In this document: positions 1 to 8,603 of the stretch, in pieces | Numbering within the stretch: position 1 is the stretch's first letter | Layout: every line of letters starts with the position of its first letter | Assembly: GCA_020740775.1 (NCBI GenBank) | Contig: JAHEWK010000004.1 | Location: forward strand, 434,001 to 498,000 | Length of the DNA stretch: 64,000 nucleotides | Reading direction: 5' to 3' | From: Ilyonectria destructans | Lineage: Eukaryota > Ascomycota > Sordariomycetes > Hypocreales > Nectriaceae | The notes under the pieces: model-generated | The model's database searches: none | The model's input: the letters and a program-made list of their open reading frames with translations, nothing else | Told to the model about the DNA's origin: nothing | Made by a program: the position numbers and the translations under genes

Positions 1-2
1 TT

Positions 3-362
3 GACCCCAACTTCCGTTCGCTGGCCCAAGCTACCACGACGGCAAGCAACTGGCTATTCAACTTCCTGGTGTCGAGATTTACTGAGCAGATGTTTGCCGC
101 CATGGGTTACGGCGTATACATGTTCTTCGCTGCCCTGTCCTTCCTTGCTTTTGTATTCGCCTTCTTCCTCATCCCCGAAACCAGCGGTATTCCCCTCGAG
201 AAGGTCGAGCGGCTGTTCATGGTCAAGCCAATCTGGGAAGCGAACAACATCCTCAAGGCTCAGCTCAAGGAGGAGGAAGAGCAATTCCGCCATGATGTCA
301 AGGAAGGTCCAATTCATGACGAAAACCAGACTGACTCGACTGATGATCGCTATCAAGCATAA
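3..362 (+). CDS. MFS sugar transporter, C-terminal end (cut by window edge)
   Basis: Only the last 119 residues are inside the window; the reading frame is already open at base 3. The segment has a last-helix hydrophobic stretch followed by PETSGIPLEKVERLF, the sugar-porter signature seen after TM12 of fungal hexose and quinate permeases. The tail then reads KPIWEANNIL and a charged cytoplasmic end rich in Glu. The protein would import a sugar or related polyol or acid across the plasma membrane. The substrate cannot be told from this piece. The sugar-porter family assignment is secure. Confidence 0.85.
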   Translation, partial: DPNFRSLAQATTTASNWLFNFLVSRFTEQMFAAMGYGVYMFFAALSFLAFVFAFFLIPETSGIPLEKVERLFMVKPIWEANNILKAQLKEEEEQFRHDVKEGPIHDENQTDSTDDRYQA

Positions 363-1182
363 ATATTGCAGAGTGGATGGACTTGTGTATAGATTTATAG
401 AATTATATATAGATTAGAATGATTTTGTTATGATAAGCAAACAACAGTTTTTTCCTACCTAAGTGGCATCGTTTTCTTTATTCCATTATAGAAAACCCCT
501 AATACCTCTCGACCTCCTGTCTATACCACCGTGCAGATCATGATCTTACAGCTACTCCAGCTCCATCTAGTCTTAAACCCAATCGGTATTCAACCTTTTA
601 ATAGAGACGCGAGTTGGCAAACGTTCTTTAAATTATGCATTCAGTCTTCACAGCGGCCGCAAATTTATCAAGGTGGCTTAGAGAAGGCTCAAAGTGCACT
701 ACACTGTTAGGTGGACGCTGGCCTCGCCGCAGTGAGGGCTGCCCTTGTGGTTGCCTTTCCAACTCCCTGCTTACCAAGTACCTACCCAGGGAACAGCTTT
801 CTGGGTTACCCTTGGGGCCTCGTTGTACTCACTACCGTTGCCCGTCTCGTGGTGATGGGTGCCTGAGGCGGTTTTTGACTTGAGGCGATGGGTGGTTCCT
901 GCCAATACCGGTGCTCGCCCCCTTTCCTCATTCGCCAGGAACTGCACCTTCCCAACCTCAGGCGAATGGCAATGGCACAGCAACTCCCTCCATCTCCTGC
1001 CGCGACACGGATCCCCTGTTTGATTCTTTCTCCTTCTTCACCCACTGCTAACAAAGTGAACAGGAGTGATCGAAACCGCCAACCACCAACCACTGCCCGC
1101 TGCCCGCTGCCCGCTGCCGCACCAACCTCAAGAAGAAGAAGAAGGAGAAGACGACGACGACACCGACGACGACGACGACGAC
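363..1182. other. Intergenic region with a decayed copy of the Cys/Pro membrane-protein gene
   Basis: No intact gene is recognised. Bases 735-875 align in the same orientation with bases 1370-1450 of the next gene (shared AACTCCCTGCT and AGCTTTCTGGGTT). In the matching frame they read AALVVAF and SFLGYPWGLVVL before a stop near 870. Bases 810-865 also match, inverted, 5310-5370 (shared CGTTGCCCGTCTCGTGGTGA). Bases 1040-1063 resemble an intron end (CTGCTAAC followed by CAG), so an upstream exon of the next gene is possible, but no convincing donor was found. Confidence 0.45.
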
Positions 1183-1905
1183 ATGGACCCGATCGTCTCT
1201 CCGTCGTCCCTGGCAGGGACAACAGCCCACTGCCAGGCTGCCCAGCCCGTTCCCGCCTGCCCGTCCTGCCCTGTCTGCCCAGACGTTGTTTGCAACTGCA
1301 ACAATGTCTGCCCTGCCTGCGCCCTCTGTCCCTCCGCCGCCGCCTCCGCCTCCGCCGTCGGGTACTCTGCCCTCTGGGCTGCCCTCGTCGTGGCGTTTTC
1401 GAACTCCCTGCTCACTGAGCAGGGACGAGCTTTCTGGGTTGGCCTTTGGGCCTTTTTGTTCGACCGTCTCCTGGGCTGGTCGGCTGCGGTCTGGGGCTGG
1501 ATCAAGTCCGTCTGCCGTTGCTGCTGCCGCCGTCGCCATCGAGCCCGAATCGGCGACGATGGTGGCGAGAGTGGCACCAACCTCCGGGACCGCGACCGAA
1601 CCACCGACTCCGACTCCAACGCCGGCACCGACTCCGCCCGCCCCGCCACCGTCCCCGTCACCGTCCCCGGCACCACCACCGGCACCACCACCGGCACCGG
1701 CACCGTCCCCGTCCCCGACCGCGCTCCTCCTCCTCCCCCCTCCGGCCAGCCAAGGTCTTCCGGCGTGCGGCCCCAGGTTCAGCCACTGGGGCTGAACCTG
1801 GGCCAGGCCTTCGTTCGGCCTGGAAAGGCCAACGCCGATGCCAAGGGCAAAGGCAAGGCGACGGGGCTTGTGGCCCGAGCCCCAAAGGGCTTTAAAGTAC
1901 AGTGA
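1183..1905 (+). CDS. Hypothetical Cys/Pro-rich small membrane protein
   Basis: An open frame of 240 residues from the first ATG; the frame stays open upstream through an acidic Glu/Asp run without another ATG. After the start comes a Cys-Pro block with repeated CPxC units (CPSCPVCPDVVCNC), then an Ala-rich hydrophobic stretch and a Trp/Phe-rich segment (FWVGLWAFLF) that look like two or three membrane spans. A CRCCCRRR patch and a low-complexity Thr/Pro/Gly tail follow. No family is recognised. Support for a real gene is that decayed relatives of the same blocks occur nearby at about 735-875, 2400-2520 and 5480-6030. Strong GC and triplet bias also opens long frames on the other strand, so coding status remains uncertain. 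Confidence 0.4.
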   Translation: MDPIVSPSSLAGTTAHCQAAQPVPACPSCPVCPDVVCNCNNVCPACALCPSAAASASAVGYSALWAALVVAFSNSLLTEQGRAFWVGLWAFLFDRLLGWSAAVWGWIKSVCRCCCRRRHRARIGDDGGESGTNLRDRDRTTDSDSNAGTDSARPATVPVTVPGTTTGTTTGTGTVPVPDRAPPPPPSGQPRSSGVRPQVQPLGLNLGQAFVRPGKANADAKGKGKATGLVARAPKGFKVQ

Positions 1906-2399
1906 GAAGACGACGACGACGACGACGATGATGATGATGACGGATCCGCTCCCTCCCCCTCCCCCTCCCCCTAGCTTCAACTGTGAATGAGTGGATGGAT
2001 GGATGACTAATGGCGTCATTCGGTGCTTTGCTTGTTTTTGTTTGTTGTACTTTGCCCGACGGTTTCTTTTCTTTTTGGTGAAATGATAATGACTTGCTTT
2101 CCGAGCTTTGCTTCCAACCATTCTGTGACATGCGTGACGAAAGTCTTGACCAATAACCTTTTTAACGAAGAACTCCCAGCCACTAGTTCCGTGGTTCCCA
2201 TGTACTCATAACCCAGGATGAAGCGGCCACTGCCTTGCGAGAGATGATGGTCCTGTCTTCCCTTGGGCCGGGTCTGGCGCTGGGTTCATATGACACTCGT
2301 ACCCATTAGGTTTCAAAATTGAAAACCAGATAGCCACTACAAAAAGCAATCCGATGCTGGTATAGGACTACCATGCTTTCATTTCCAGTTCCACTGGGT

Positions 2400-2526
2400 T
2401 ATGTTGACCATATCGGGTGTGTGGGCGGAGGTGCACGCGGTACAACCAGGACAGGCGGGACAGATAGGGCAGACGTTGCTGCAAACAACGTTGGGGCAAG
2501 CAGGAGGGGATAATTCCGTCGTCTTT
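2400..2526 (-). pseudogene. Fragment of the Cys/Pro-rich protein family, inverted
   Basis: On the minus strand this stretch reads ACPNVVCSNVCPICPACPGC and then runs to a stop near 2400. It matches the CPDVVCNCNNVCPAC block of the plus-strand gene at 1183-1905, so it is an inverted, diverged partial copy. No start codon or membrane segment is attached, and the sequence immediately upstream of it is interrupted by the insertion at 2541-2816. It could also be the last exon of an unrecognised gene, but I see no partner exon. Confidence 0.5.
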
Positions 2527-2540
2527 ATGACGTATATTTT

Positions 2541-2816
2541 ATCATGGTACTATTTGTTTGCTTTTTAGCTTTACTCAATATCATCAGATAGATCAAAGCC
2601 ATGCAGTATTCTCAAACAGTAGAGATAAACAGTAAATGCTACACCCAGCACCAGAAGAAACAGTAGCTGAACAATAAGGTTGTTACACACTGGACTCTGC
2701 CTGAAGCTTCAATTCAACCCTTCTCACTTCAACCCTGCTAGTCTGCAGTCAACGACCTTGAGATAGGAACCTTATTCCAAGCAATGAGATATAAGAGAGA
2801 CTAACGTATCATGGTA
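2541..2816. mobile_element. LTR-like dispersed repeat insertion (copy 1)
   Basis: Bases about 2640-2800 are, in inverse orientation, closely similar to 15252-15437 (shared CTCTCTTATATCT, GGAATAAGGTTCCT, GGTCGTTGACTGCAGAC, AGAAGGGTTGAATT, GTTCAGCTACTGT). The stretch is flanked by a 10-bp direct repeat, read on the minus strand as TACCATGATA, at both ends (about 2541-2550 and 2808-2817), which looks like a target duplication. It has no coding capacity. A solo LTR or short non-autonomous element is the likely explanation; the class is not proven. Confidence 0.45.
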
Positions 2817-3178
2817 TTATAGCTTCTATTTAGTTTATTTTATTAATAAATATAACCCTAAGCTCTAAGAATTCTAATATCTAGACTAAGGAGCGGACAG
2901 CAGTGTTAGCTGGATCGGACACCATGGCTCTCTAAACATCGTCGTCGGATGAAACCCGGTCTCTTAATCTCAGCTATAGCTGACAACCCAGACAAGATGC
3001 GCAGCAGACCAATGGATTTGGCTGGCATACGGCTTCGCTTGCTCCAAGAGGATAGGTCAGAAACTGACACCTGGGATATTTTAATAATTCAGTTAAACCA
3101 TCACATATCAATCAATTGGCTTAAAACAGTGGATTTAGTTGCTGGCTGTTCAAGCGGAGGCGCTGTGCAAACGGGCCC
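2817..3178. other. Intergenic, AT-rich, no gene seen
   Basis: An AT-rich stretch beyond the insertion and the 3' flank of the F-box gene. Only a 77-residue frame without recognisable motifs is present; I see no coding or structural signal. Confidence 0.6.
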
Positions 3179-4789
3179 CTAAATGCTCCTATGGTAAAGT
3201 ACTTCCTCATCGCCATTCCCAAACCTTTTCTCCACGAATTGTTCTATGAAATGTGGAACCCACAAACAACAATCCGACTGACGACACCACGAAATACCAT
3301 GCATCTCGTCATCCTGTATCAGGCCGTAAGACTCGTCATTGACGAACCACTCCCACCCGTAGTCAAGAGGAGAGCTGGCACAAGACCGCACCGTCTGTGT
3401 GAAAACCAGGAAGCCCTCATCCTCGGAGCACCTTGTATAGTCCCATGACATAGAAAACCCTTGGAAATCACGATGGAAGTTGTGAGTGAACCCTGCGCAT
3501 CGGTCTTGGTGCTCTCGCTGAAATTCGCTGGTGCCTGTGAAAGTAGGAGATCCCAAATCTGGCCTAAGCCTCCAAGGTCTCTGAGGGTTCGGGCAGAGTT
3601 TCCAATCAAACTTGCCTGTAGTGGTCGCGGTTTGTGTATCAGACTTGTGTGGTAAGATTGGCTGGCCCCAGTCTAGACAGCTACAAATGTTGGGATCGAA
3701 ACATCTGACAACATCCCAGGCATCTATGTTTGACGCCAGCCAGCGAAATGATGAATGGGATAGCCTCTTGTCGACAAGTTTTGCGATGCTGCCTCGAAAT
3801 GCCGTAGAACTCACTTTACTACCCTGTTCTAACCCTTGCGGCTTGAACGGAAGATGTGTTGTGATTGACATATCAAAACACACCTTTTGCTCCTCATCTC
3901 TATAGAACTTGAATCGCGGCTTGTCGTTGTGGTGGCAAAGCTTTGAAGTTCCGTCTCTGATGTGCTGGCATGGGGAGACTGTATGGTGTCCATTGTCACA
4001 CTGAACCATATTTTGGCCTGACGGAGCATCTGCAAGGCGCTGAGCTGAGTCCCAGGTTATGGATACGTGCTCACACAACGTTATGCATCCCTCGCGGCCC
4101 CTGCAGAGCCTCTCGTCATCGTTGGACTCGTGACGTTGCTGGGCCGAGAAGTAGAAGGCTCGGTGTTCCATCTTGCATCCCGCACAGTAGATGAAAGGCA
4201 CAGCTTGAAGAAGTTCCCTATCACTTCCATAGCCTTTATGTTTCCTGAAGTTAATACAGGAGTCGCACACAGGGGCAAATATATATGACCGGAGATGCTG
4301 TTCTGGAAAACGATCCACAGGAGTGGCCCAGATCCTGGCCAAAAAGGTGCGTTTCTCGTGGTTGTGTGCATCTGTAAGATGGTATTTCCAGAAAGCCTTA
4401 GATTGGCTGAATAGGCGCATAAAGTCTCGCGAGACATGACGGAGCCGGAGGATATCGTGAAGGTCAAGGCGTTCCATAATGGTAACAATAAGCGCGTCAG
4501 GAAGTCGTACTAGGGGACTTCGCGTCTGGTTCCAGTAGGCGGAAGCGACGATGGGGTCCATGCCGTCCGTGGTAACAGGGCTCACAGCTTTTTCTATATG
4601 GTGATCACCATCAAGACGTTGAGCGGACGCAACCGCATCCTGATAAGAGGGTGGTAAATCACGGGAACGAGAGGAGGATGCGTTGTTTCGATTAGGACGT
4701 CGATGTGGTTGTTCATCCGAATCACGACTGAAGAGATCGCAGATGAACTCTGTGAAGCTTCGATGTTCTGGTGCTTTTCCTTTGGACAT
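3179..4789 (-). CDS. F-box protein with PPxY motif
   Basis: A single exon of 536 residues. The start is the ATG at 4789 (good context, CACCATG), not an in-frame ATG 31 codons upstream. An F-box lies at about residues 94-135 (VRLPDALIVTIMERLDL then RHVSRDFMRLF), the module that binds Skp1 in SCF ubiquitin ligases. An N-terminal LPPSY (about 45-49) fits the PPxY type recognised by WW domains of Nedd4/Rsp5 ligases. The central part has paired cysteines (CDSC, CAGC), possibly a zinc-binding fold, and a long Trp-rich C-terminal region with no family I recognise. The substrate is unknown. The F-box call is well supported; the ligase role is inferred from the family. Confidence 0.8.
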   Translation of the reverse strand: MSKGKAPEHRSFTEFICDLFSRDSDEQPHRRPNRNNASSSRSRDLPPSYQDAVASAQRLDGDHHIEKAVSPVTTDGMDPIVASAYWNQTRSPLVRLPDALIVTIMERLDLHDILRLRHVSRDFMRLFSQSKAFWKYHLTDAHNHEKRTFLARIWATPVDRFPEQHLRSYIFAPVCDSCINFRKHKGYGSDRELLQAVPFIYCAGCKMEHRAFYFSAQQRHESNDDERLCRGREGCITLCEHVSITWDSAQRLADAPSGQNMVQCDNGHHTVSPCQHIRDGTSKLCHHNDKPRFKFYRDEEQKVCFDMSITTHLPFKPQGLEQGSKVSSTAFRGSIAKLVDKRLSHSSFRWLASNIDAWDVVRCFDPNICSCLDWGQPILPHKSDTQTATTTGKFDWKLCPNPQRPWRLRPDLGSPTFTGTSEFQREHQDRCAGFTHNFHRDFQGFSMSWDYTRCSEDEGFLVFTQTVRSCASSPLDYGWEWFVNDESYGLIQDDEMHGISWCRQSDCCLWVPHFIEQFVEKRFGNGDEEVLYHRSI

Positions 4790-5480
4790 GGTGCTTGGAG
4801 ATGGTTGGTTCGTCGTGGTCTTCAGGTGATGAATGGTGATGGGGGAAATTGTCAGCTTGAAGTGTGAACAAAGCACAATCAAGAATGATTAAAGATCTGA
4901 GTGTCCATAGTCTGGAGAGGAGGGCACTTGTGAGGCGGCATTGCTTAAATATATATCTGTTCCCAAAATTGCCCTCAGGGTCCCTGCAAACTGAGACAGC
5001 AGGGTGGACTCACGTGGGATGAATATTAAGTTTCAAATGATTGACCATTGCGGTGCCTAACTCTCAGTTCCAAAAGTTAGTGCCTTCGACACACGCCATC
5101 TCACTTATGCGGGACTCGGCTTTTATATTCAGGTTTCAGGATCTCGAATGTTGTGGAAGAAGATACCTGGTTACCCTTCCTACCCCAGATCATGGGCACT
5201 GGGAGCAATCGGAAGGGGGGAATTCAGTCGTGGTACAGCAATGCGCTTCATCTCTCGCTACCAGATGAGATGGATCCGCTCTCCGAGCCTTTCCCCTTCT
5301 TCATCCACTGCCCCTCAGTCATCACCACGAGACGGGCAACGGGAGTGAGCACACCGAGGCCTCAGAGGGTGGCCGATCCGGCGAGCAGTAAGCACACTGC
5401 ACAAGTACACAGACATCCAAGAATAGAATTACACACACCATTGAGGTGGAAGTACCATCGAACAATTGAATTAACCTGAT
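4790..5480. repeat. F-box promoter plus decayed repeat block
   Basis: After the F-box gene promoter, bases 5150-5370 contain pieces related to the 0.6-2 kb repeat family. GGTTACCCTTCCTACCCC resembles the block near 800, CTTCTTCATCCACTGC resembles 1030-1048, and CATCACCACGAGACGGGCAA is the inverse of 840-860. Frames here are short and mutually overlapping. I read this as a decayed copy, not a gene. Confidence 0.4.
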
Positions 5481-6030
5481 CTAACGCAAAGAGAACTTAA
5501 ACCCATCATCATCAACCAGTCTGCAGCCCATCATTCCATCAAGTCCTCTTCGCCATTGTAGGCACTCAGCCCTGACAATCGTGATCATCTTCCACCGCAG
5601 CGAAATCTGGCCCTGTCCGCGGGCGTCATCGTCCAGCACCTGTCGGCGGAGGCAGGGGTGGAGATAGTTACGGAGGGTCAAGCTGAACCCCACGAGCCAG
5701 ACCCAGAACTGGCCCACTGGCTCGCAGCACGGTCGGAAAAGGGGACCCAAGCGAAGGTGCCCACGAAGCCAACCTGCATGGGAGAAAAAGGGGCCAAGAT
5801 GGAGGGCGCGGCCGGGCAGGAGGCAGGAATCGAGTGACCGACTCGGAGCAGACGAGGCTGGCTGGGGCAACGATGCTGGGGGCAGGGCGAAGGCGCCTGG
5901 TAGTGGAGAACTGCCCCAATCAGGGACATCAGAACTTGGGTCTCGGCCATGCTGTCGTCGTTTTCTTCTTCTTCTTTGATTTGGTGAGGCGTCGGAATCC
6001 ACGTAGCGAAGGACAAGGGGACAAATCAAG
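5480..6030 (-). pseudogene. Decayed inverted copy of the Cys/Pro membrane-protein gene
   Basis: On the minus strand, an AAG/GAC triplet run is followed by ATGGCC and then a stretch ending CACTACCAGG. This parallels the AAG/GAC run, ATGGAC and CACTGCCAGG of the gene at 1183-1905. Further on, TTCTGGGTCTGGCTCGTGG matches the Trp/Phe membrane segment (FWVWLVGF against FWVGLWAF). The similar blocks fall in different frames, so several frameshifts are needed to restore the ancestral frame. Open frames of 112 and 182 residues exist on this strand, but neither carries all conserved blocks. Confidence 0.45.
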
Positions 6031-6800
6031 CTGAGGGGACGGGCGTAGTAGCCAAGTGACTCTGTGGACGCCGGTTGCCCAACGTCGAAAAGTCGGGCGG
6101 TAGAATGAGGTTGATGAAGGTACTAAGATGGACGAGGGTCTGGGGTCGCAAGGGAGAAGCGCTTGATGACGGGCGGGCGACGGGGAACGGGGAACGGGTA
6201 ACGGGCGGCAAGTTAACACCCCGGTGCCCAAGATTGTGACTGGTTGTAGAAAGAATACCGAGGGCATGAGGGAGAGGCCTCGTCCCAGAATCGCATCCAC
6301 AGAGAGCAAGTGTTCGAGAGACATCTGCCAAACAATAGTTGTTGGGGTTGGGACAACTCAGTCGGCTTGGAAAAGGCCGTCAGGGACGGCGTGGCGTTTG
6401 GAGTGACAACAGAACAAAATCTTGAGAAGGCAAAACGTGTTCATCGTGAGTTATCGAGGACTCGGGGATTGTTTGAGGTGTGTAGAGGGTAGTTGTCCAG
6501 AGGCTGTGGTTGCTTGCTTGCGAAACGCTTCTTGTACTGTGTGTCGTATGGTTAGCCGCGAGTCACAATGCCGACAAAGCACAGAATTTGTGTAGATTAC
6601 TCACATGGTTTTCTTGGCGCAGCCGACAGTCTTCTCCCTTGCTGAGTAGCAGTAGGAAGAGGAGGAACGCACCAGCAGAGTTTGGCACCCCGCAAAGTCT
6701 TGGAGTAGACCAGACAACATGCACAATAACGACGAAGTTCGCCGGACCCACTGCAAACAAGTGTGAAGGATGATTGACGTACCAGTATTGATGAGTTGTG
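6031..6800. other. Intergenic, no gene seen
   Basis: Only short frames without recognisable motifs on both strands. Runs such as GGCGACGGGGAACGGGGAACGGGTAACGG (6178-6206, imperfect 8-bp units) show local repetitiveness. Confidence 0.5.
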
Positions 6801-6828
6801 TGTGTGACACCACCACCGCCTAAAGAGA

Positions 6829-7390
6829 CCAAGAAGCGTGTCGAGAAGAAGCGTGTCGAGAAGAAGCGTGTCGAGAAGAAGCGTGTCGGGAAGAAGTGTC
6901 GCGAGAAGAAACGCGTCGAGAAAATATGCGCCCAGAGAGCGGTGTCCCAGACAGATGCGTGCTCCGTAAGAGAGAGAGCCCATGGTCCGAAAGAGAGAGA
7001 GTGCCTGCTCCAAAAGACAGAGAGAGAATGCGTACTCTCAAAGAGAAGAGAGAGTGTGTGTGTGTCTGCTGCGAAGAGGGAGATGCATGCTGCGAAAGAC
7101 AGAGAGTGTCTGCTCCGGAAGAGATAGAGAATGAGTGCTCCGAAAGGGAGAGAGTGCCTGCTCCAGAGGCGAGAGTGCCTGCTCCAATACGGAAGAGAGA
7201 AAAAGATGCGTGCTCCGAAAGAGAGAGAGAGAGTGCCTGCTCCCAAAGAGAAGAGAAAGTGTGTGTATGTCTGCTCCGAAAGAGAGAGATGTGTGCTGCG
7301 AAAGACAGAGTGTCTGCTCCGAAGAAGAGAGAGAGTGCATGCCTCGGAGGAGAGAGTGCCTGCTCCGATAGAGATAGTGCCCGAATAGAT
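6829..7390. repeat. Minisatellite: 15-bp units, then diverged GA-rich units
   Basis: Bases 6829-6925 consist of about six copies of a 15-bp unit, AAGAAGCGTGTCGAG, diverging toward the right. They pass into a longer array (about 6955-7385) of GA-rich units around CGAAAGAGAGAGAGTGCCTGCTCC, with scattered GTGTGTGTCTGCT segments. The 15-bp period keeps all three frames open, which explains the long open frames on both strands (up to 289 residues), including Leu-Asp-Thr repeats on the minus strand. I do not consider them genes. Confidence 0.8.
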
Positions 7391-8603
7391 CTAAGCAAGT
7401 GATGGATGATTAGATCAGGGGTGACGGCTTGGTGTGGGTAGAGTGACTTACTGGCCAGCGATGGTGGGCATGTTAACAGTGCCTGTTGCAGGCGGTCGAC
7501 GAGGCCGGCAAACAAGGCGGAGATGCTCGAGACAAGACAGACATCAGATGATGGTGTCGCAGAACAGTGGCTGGCTTGCTCGTGGTGAACGTCTCGGTGG
7601 AGGAAGCCGATGGCCCGATGTTGCGGTTGCTTCAGATCGAAGGCCATTTTCTTGAAGGTCGAGATCTCCCAAGATGTGCTGCTGCCCATGAAACGTTAGT
7701 CTTGCGGGACAAAATCAAAGGCGTCGAACGCTGGGGAACGGTACCTGTAGGGAACTGCATGTGTCTCACGAGTCGTCGGCAGTCAGCAGGGCTGGATGCT
7801 GGGGGTTTTCAAGGCCAATCTGAGGACTGAAGCCGTGATGCCACCACGGAACGCGTGCAGACGGTGGAGTGCAACCAAGGCATTGCGAAGCCGGCCATGG
7901 CGAAGGAATGGAAAAGAAAACAGTGCAGATTCGAGTGACGATCGGTGATGTAGGATCAGGTGGATTCCAAAGGATCAGCATCGTCGTTGATGGGATCTCG
8001 GATGAGTCGACAGAGAGTGGTGCCGAGGTGCACGCTTCGAGGCGGGGAGGGAGGGGATTTCGAAGGACGTCTGGTTGCGAAGGGAGGAGCGAAAGTCATG
8101 TGATGCAGTTGGTCCTGCACGCAGCTCCTGGGGCTCTAACCCCTGAGTTATCATGTAGCGATAGGGCTCTGACTGCAGTGACTGCAACTGGCTGCAACCC
8201 GACGGCAGGTCTGGCCCGATGGCAGCGAGTGGACGACACACCTGACTGCAGCTGCAGAGGCTGACCACTATAGCTATAGGGCTCCAACCGCTGTAGTAGA
8301 TCCCGACGCTATAGGGCTTTAACTACAGCAACGGCATCCATGGAACTGGTTGCAGCGACGAAATGGAACTGACTGGCGCAACCCGATGACGGTTATGTGC
8401 AGCTAACAAAAGGTCCTGAAGCTATATCAATATCCACCATCATGGAAAGACGGCCCGCATTGGCTGATTATCGGGTAGCCTTTACTTAGCCCAGAACGGT
8501 CTTGGCATTGATCTCCCCTCAATAGGTACTTAAGTATCAGCCGAGACGTCCTGGAAAGTAGAGCCAGATCTCTTCATCCTCCCTCTCGATAGCTGATAGT
8601 ACA
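7391..8603. other. Intergenic with a short repeated motif; promoter of the acyltransferase
   Basis: No gene recognised. Bases about 8150-8330 repeat a motif near GCTATAGGGCTYYAACYRC at least three times (around 8158, 8272 and 8308), with PST1-like CTGCAG steps between them. The last 100 bases before 8604 form a pyrimidine-rich leader typical of fungal promoters (CTCTTCATCCTCCCTCTC). Confidence 0.45.

Noticed and set aside
1048..2121. Minus-strand open frame (357 residues) opposite the Cys/Pro gene
   Set aside because: Gly/Val homopolymers arise from reading GAC and CCG triplet runs backwards; the family copies are conserved only in the opposite frame.
6820..7689. 289-residue minus-strand frame over the minisatellite
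   Set aside because: It is produced by the repeat period; no domain and no splice context.
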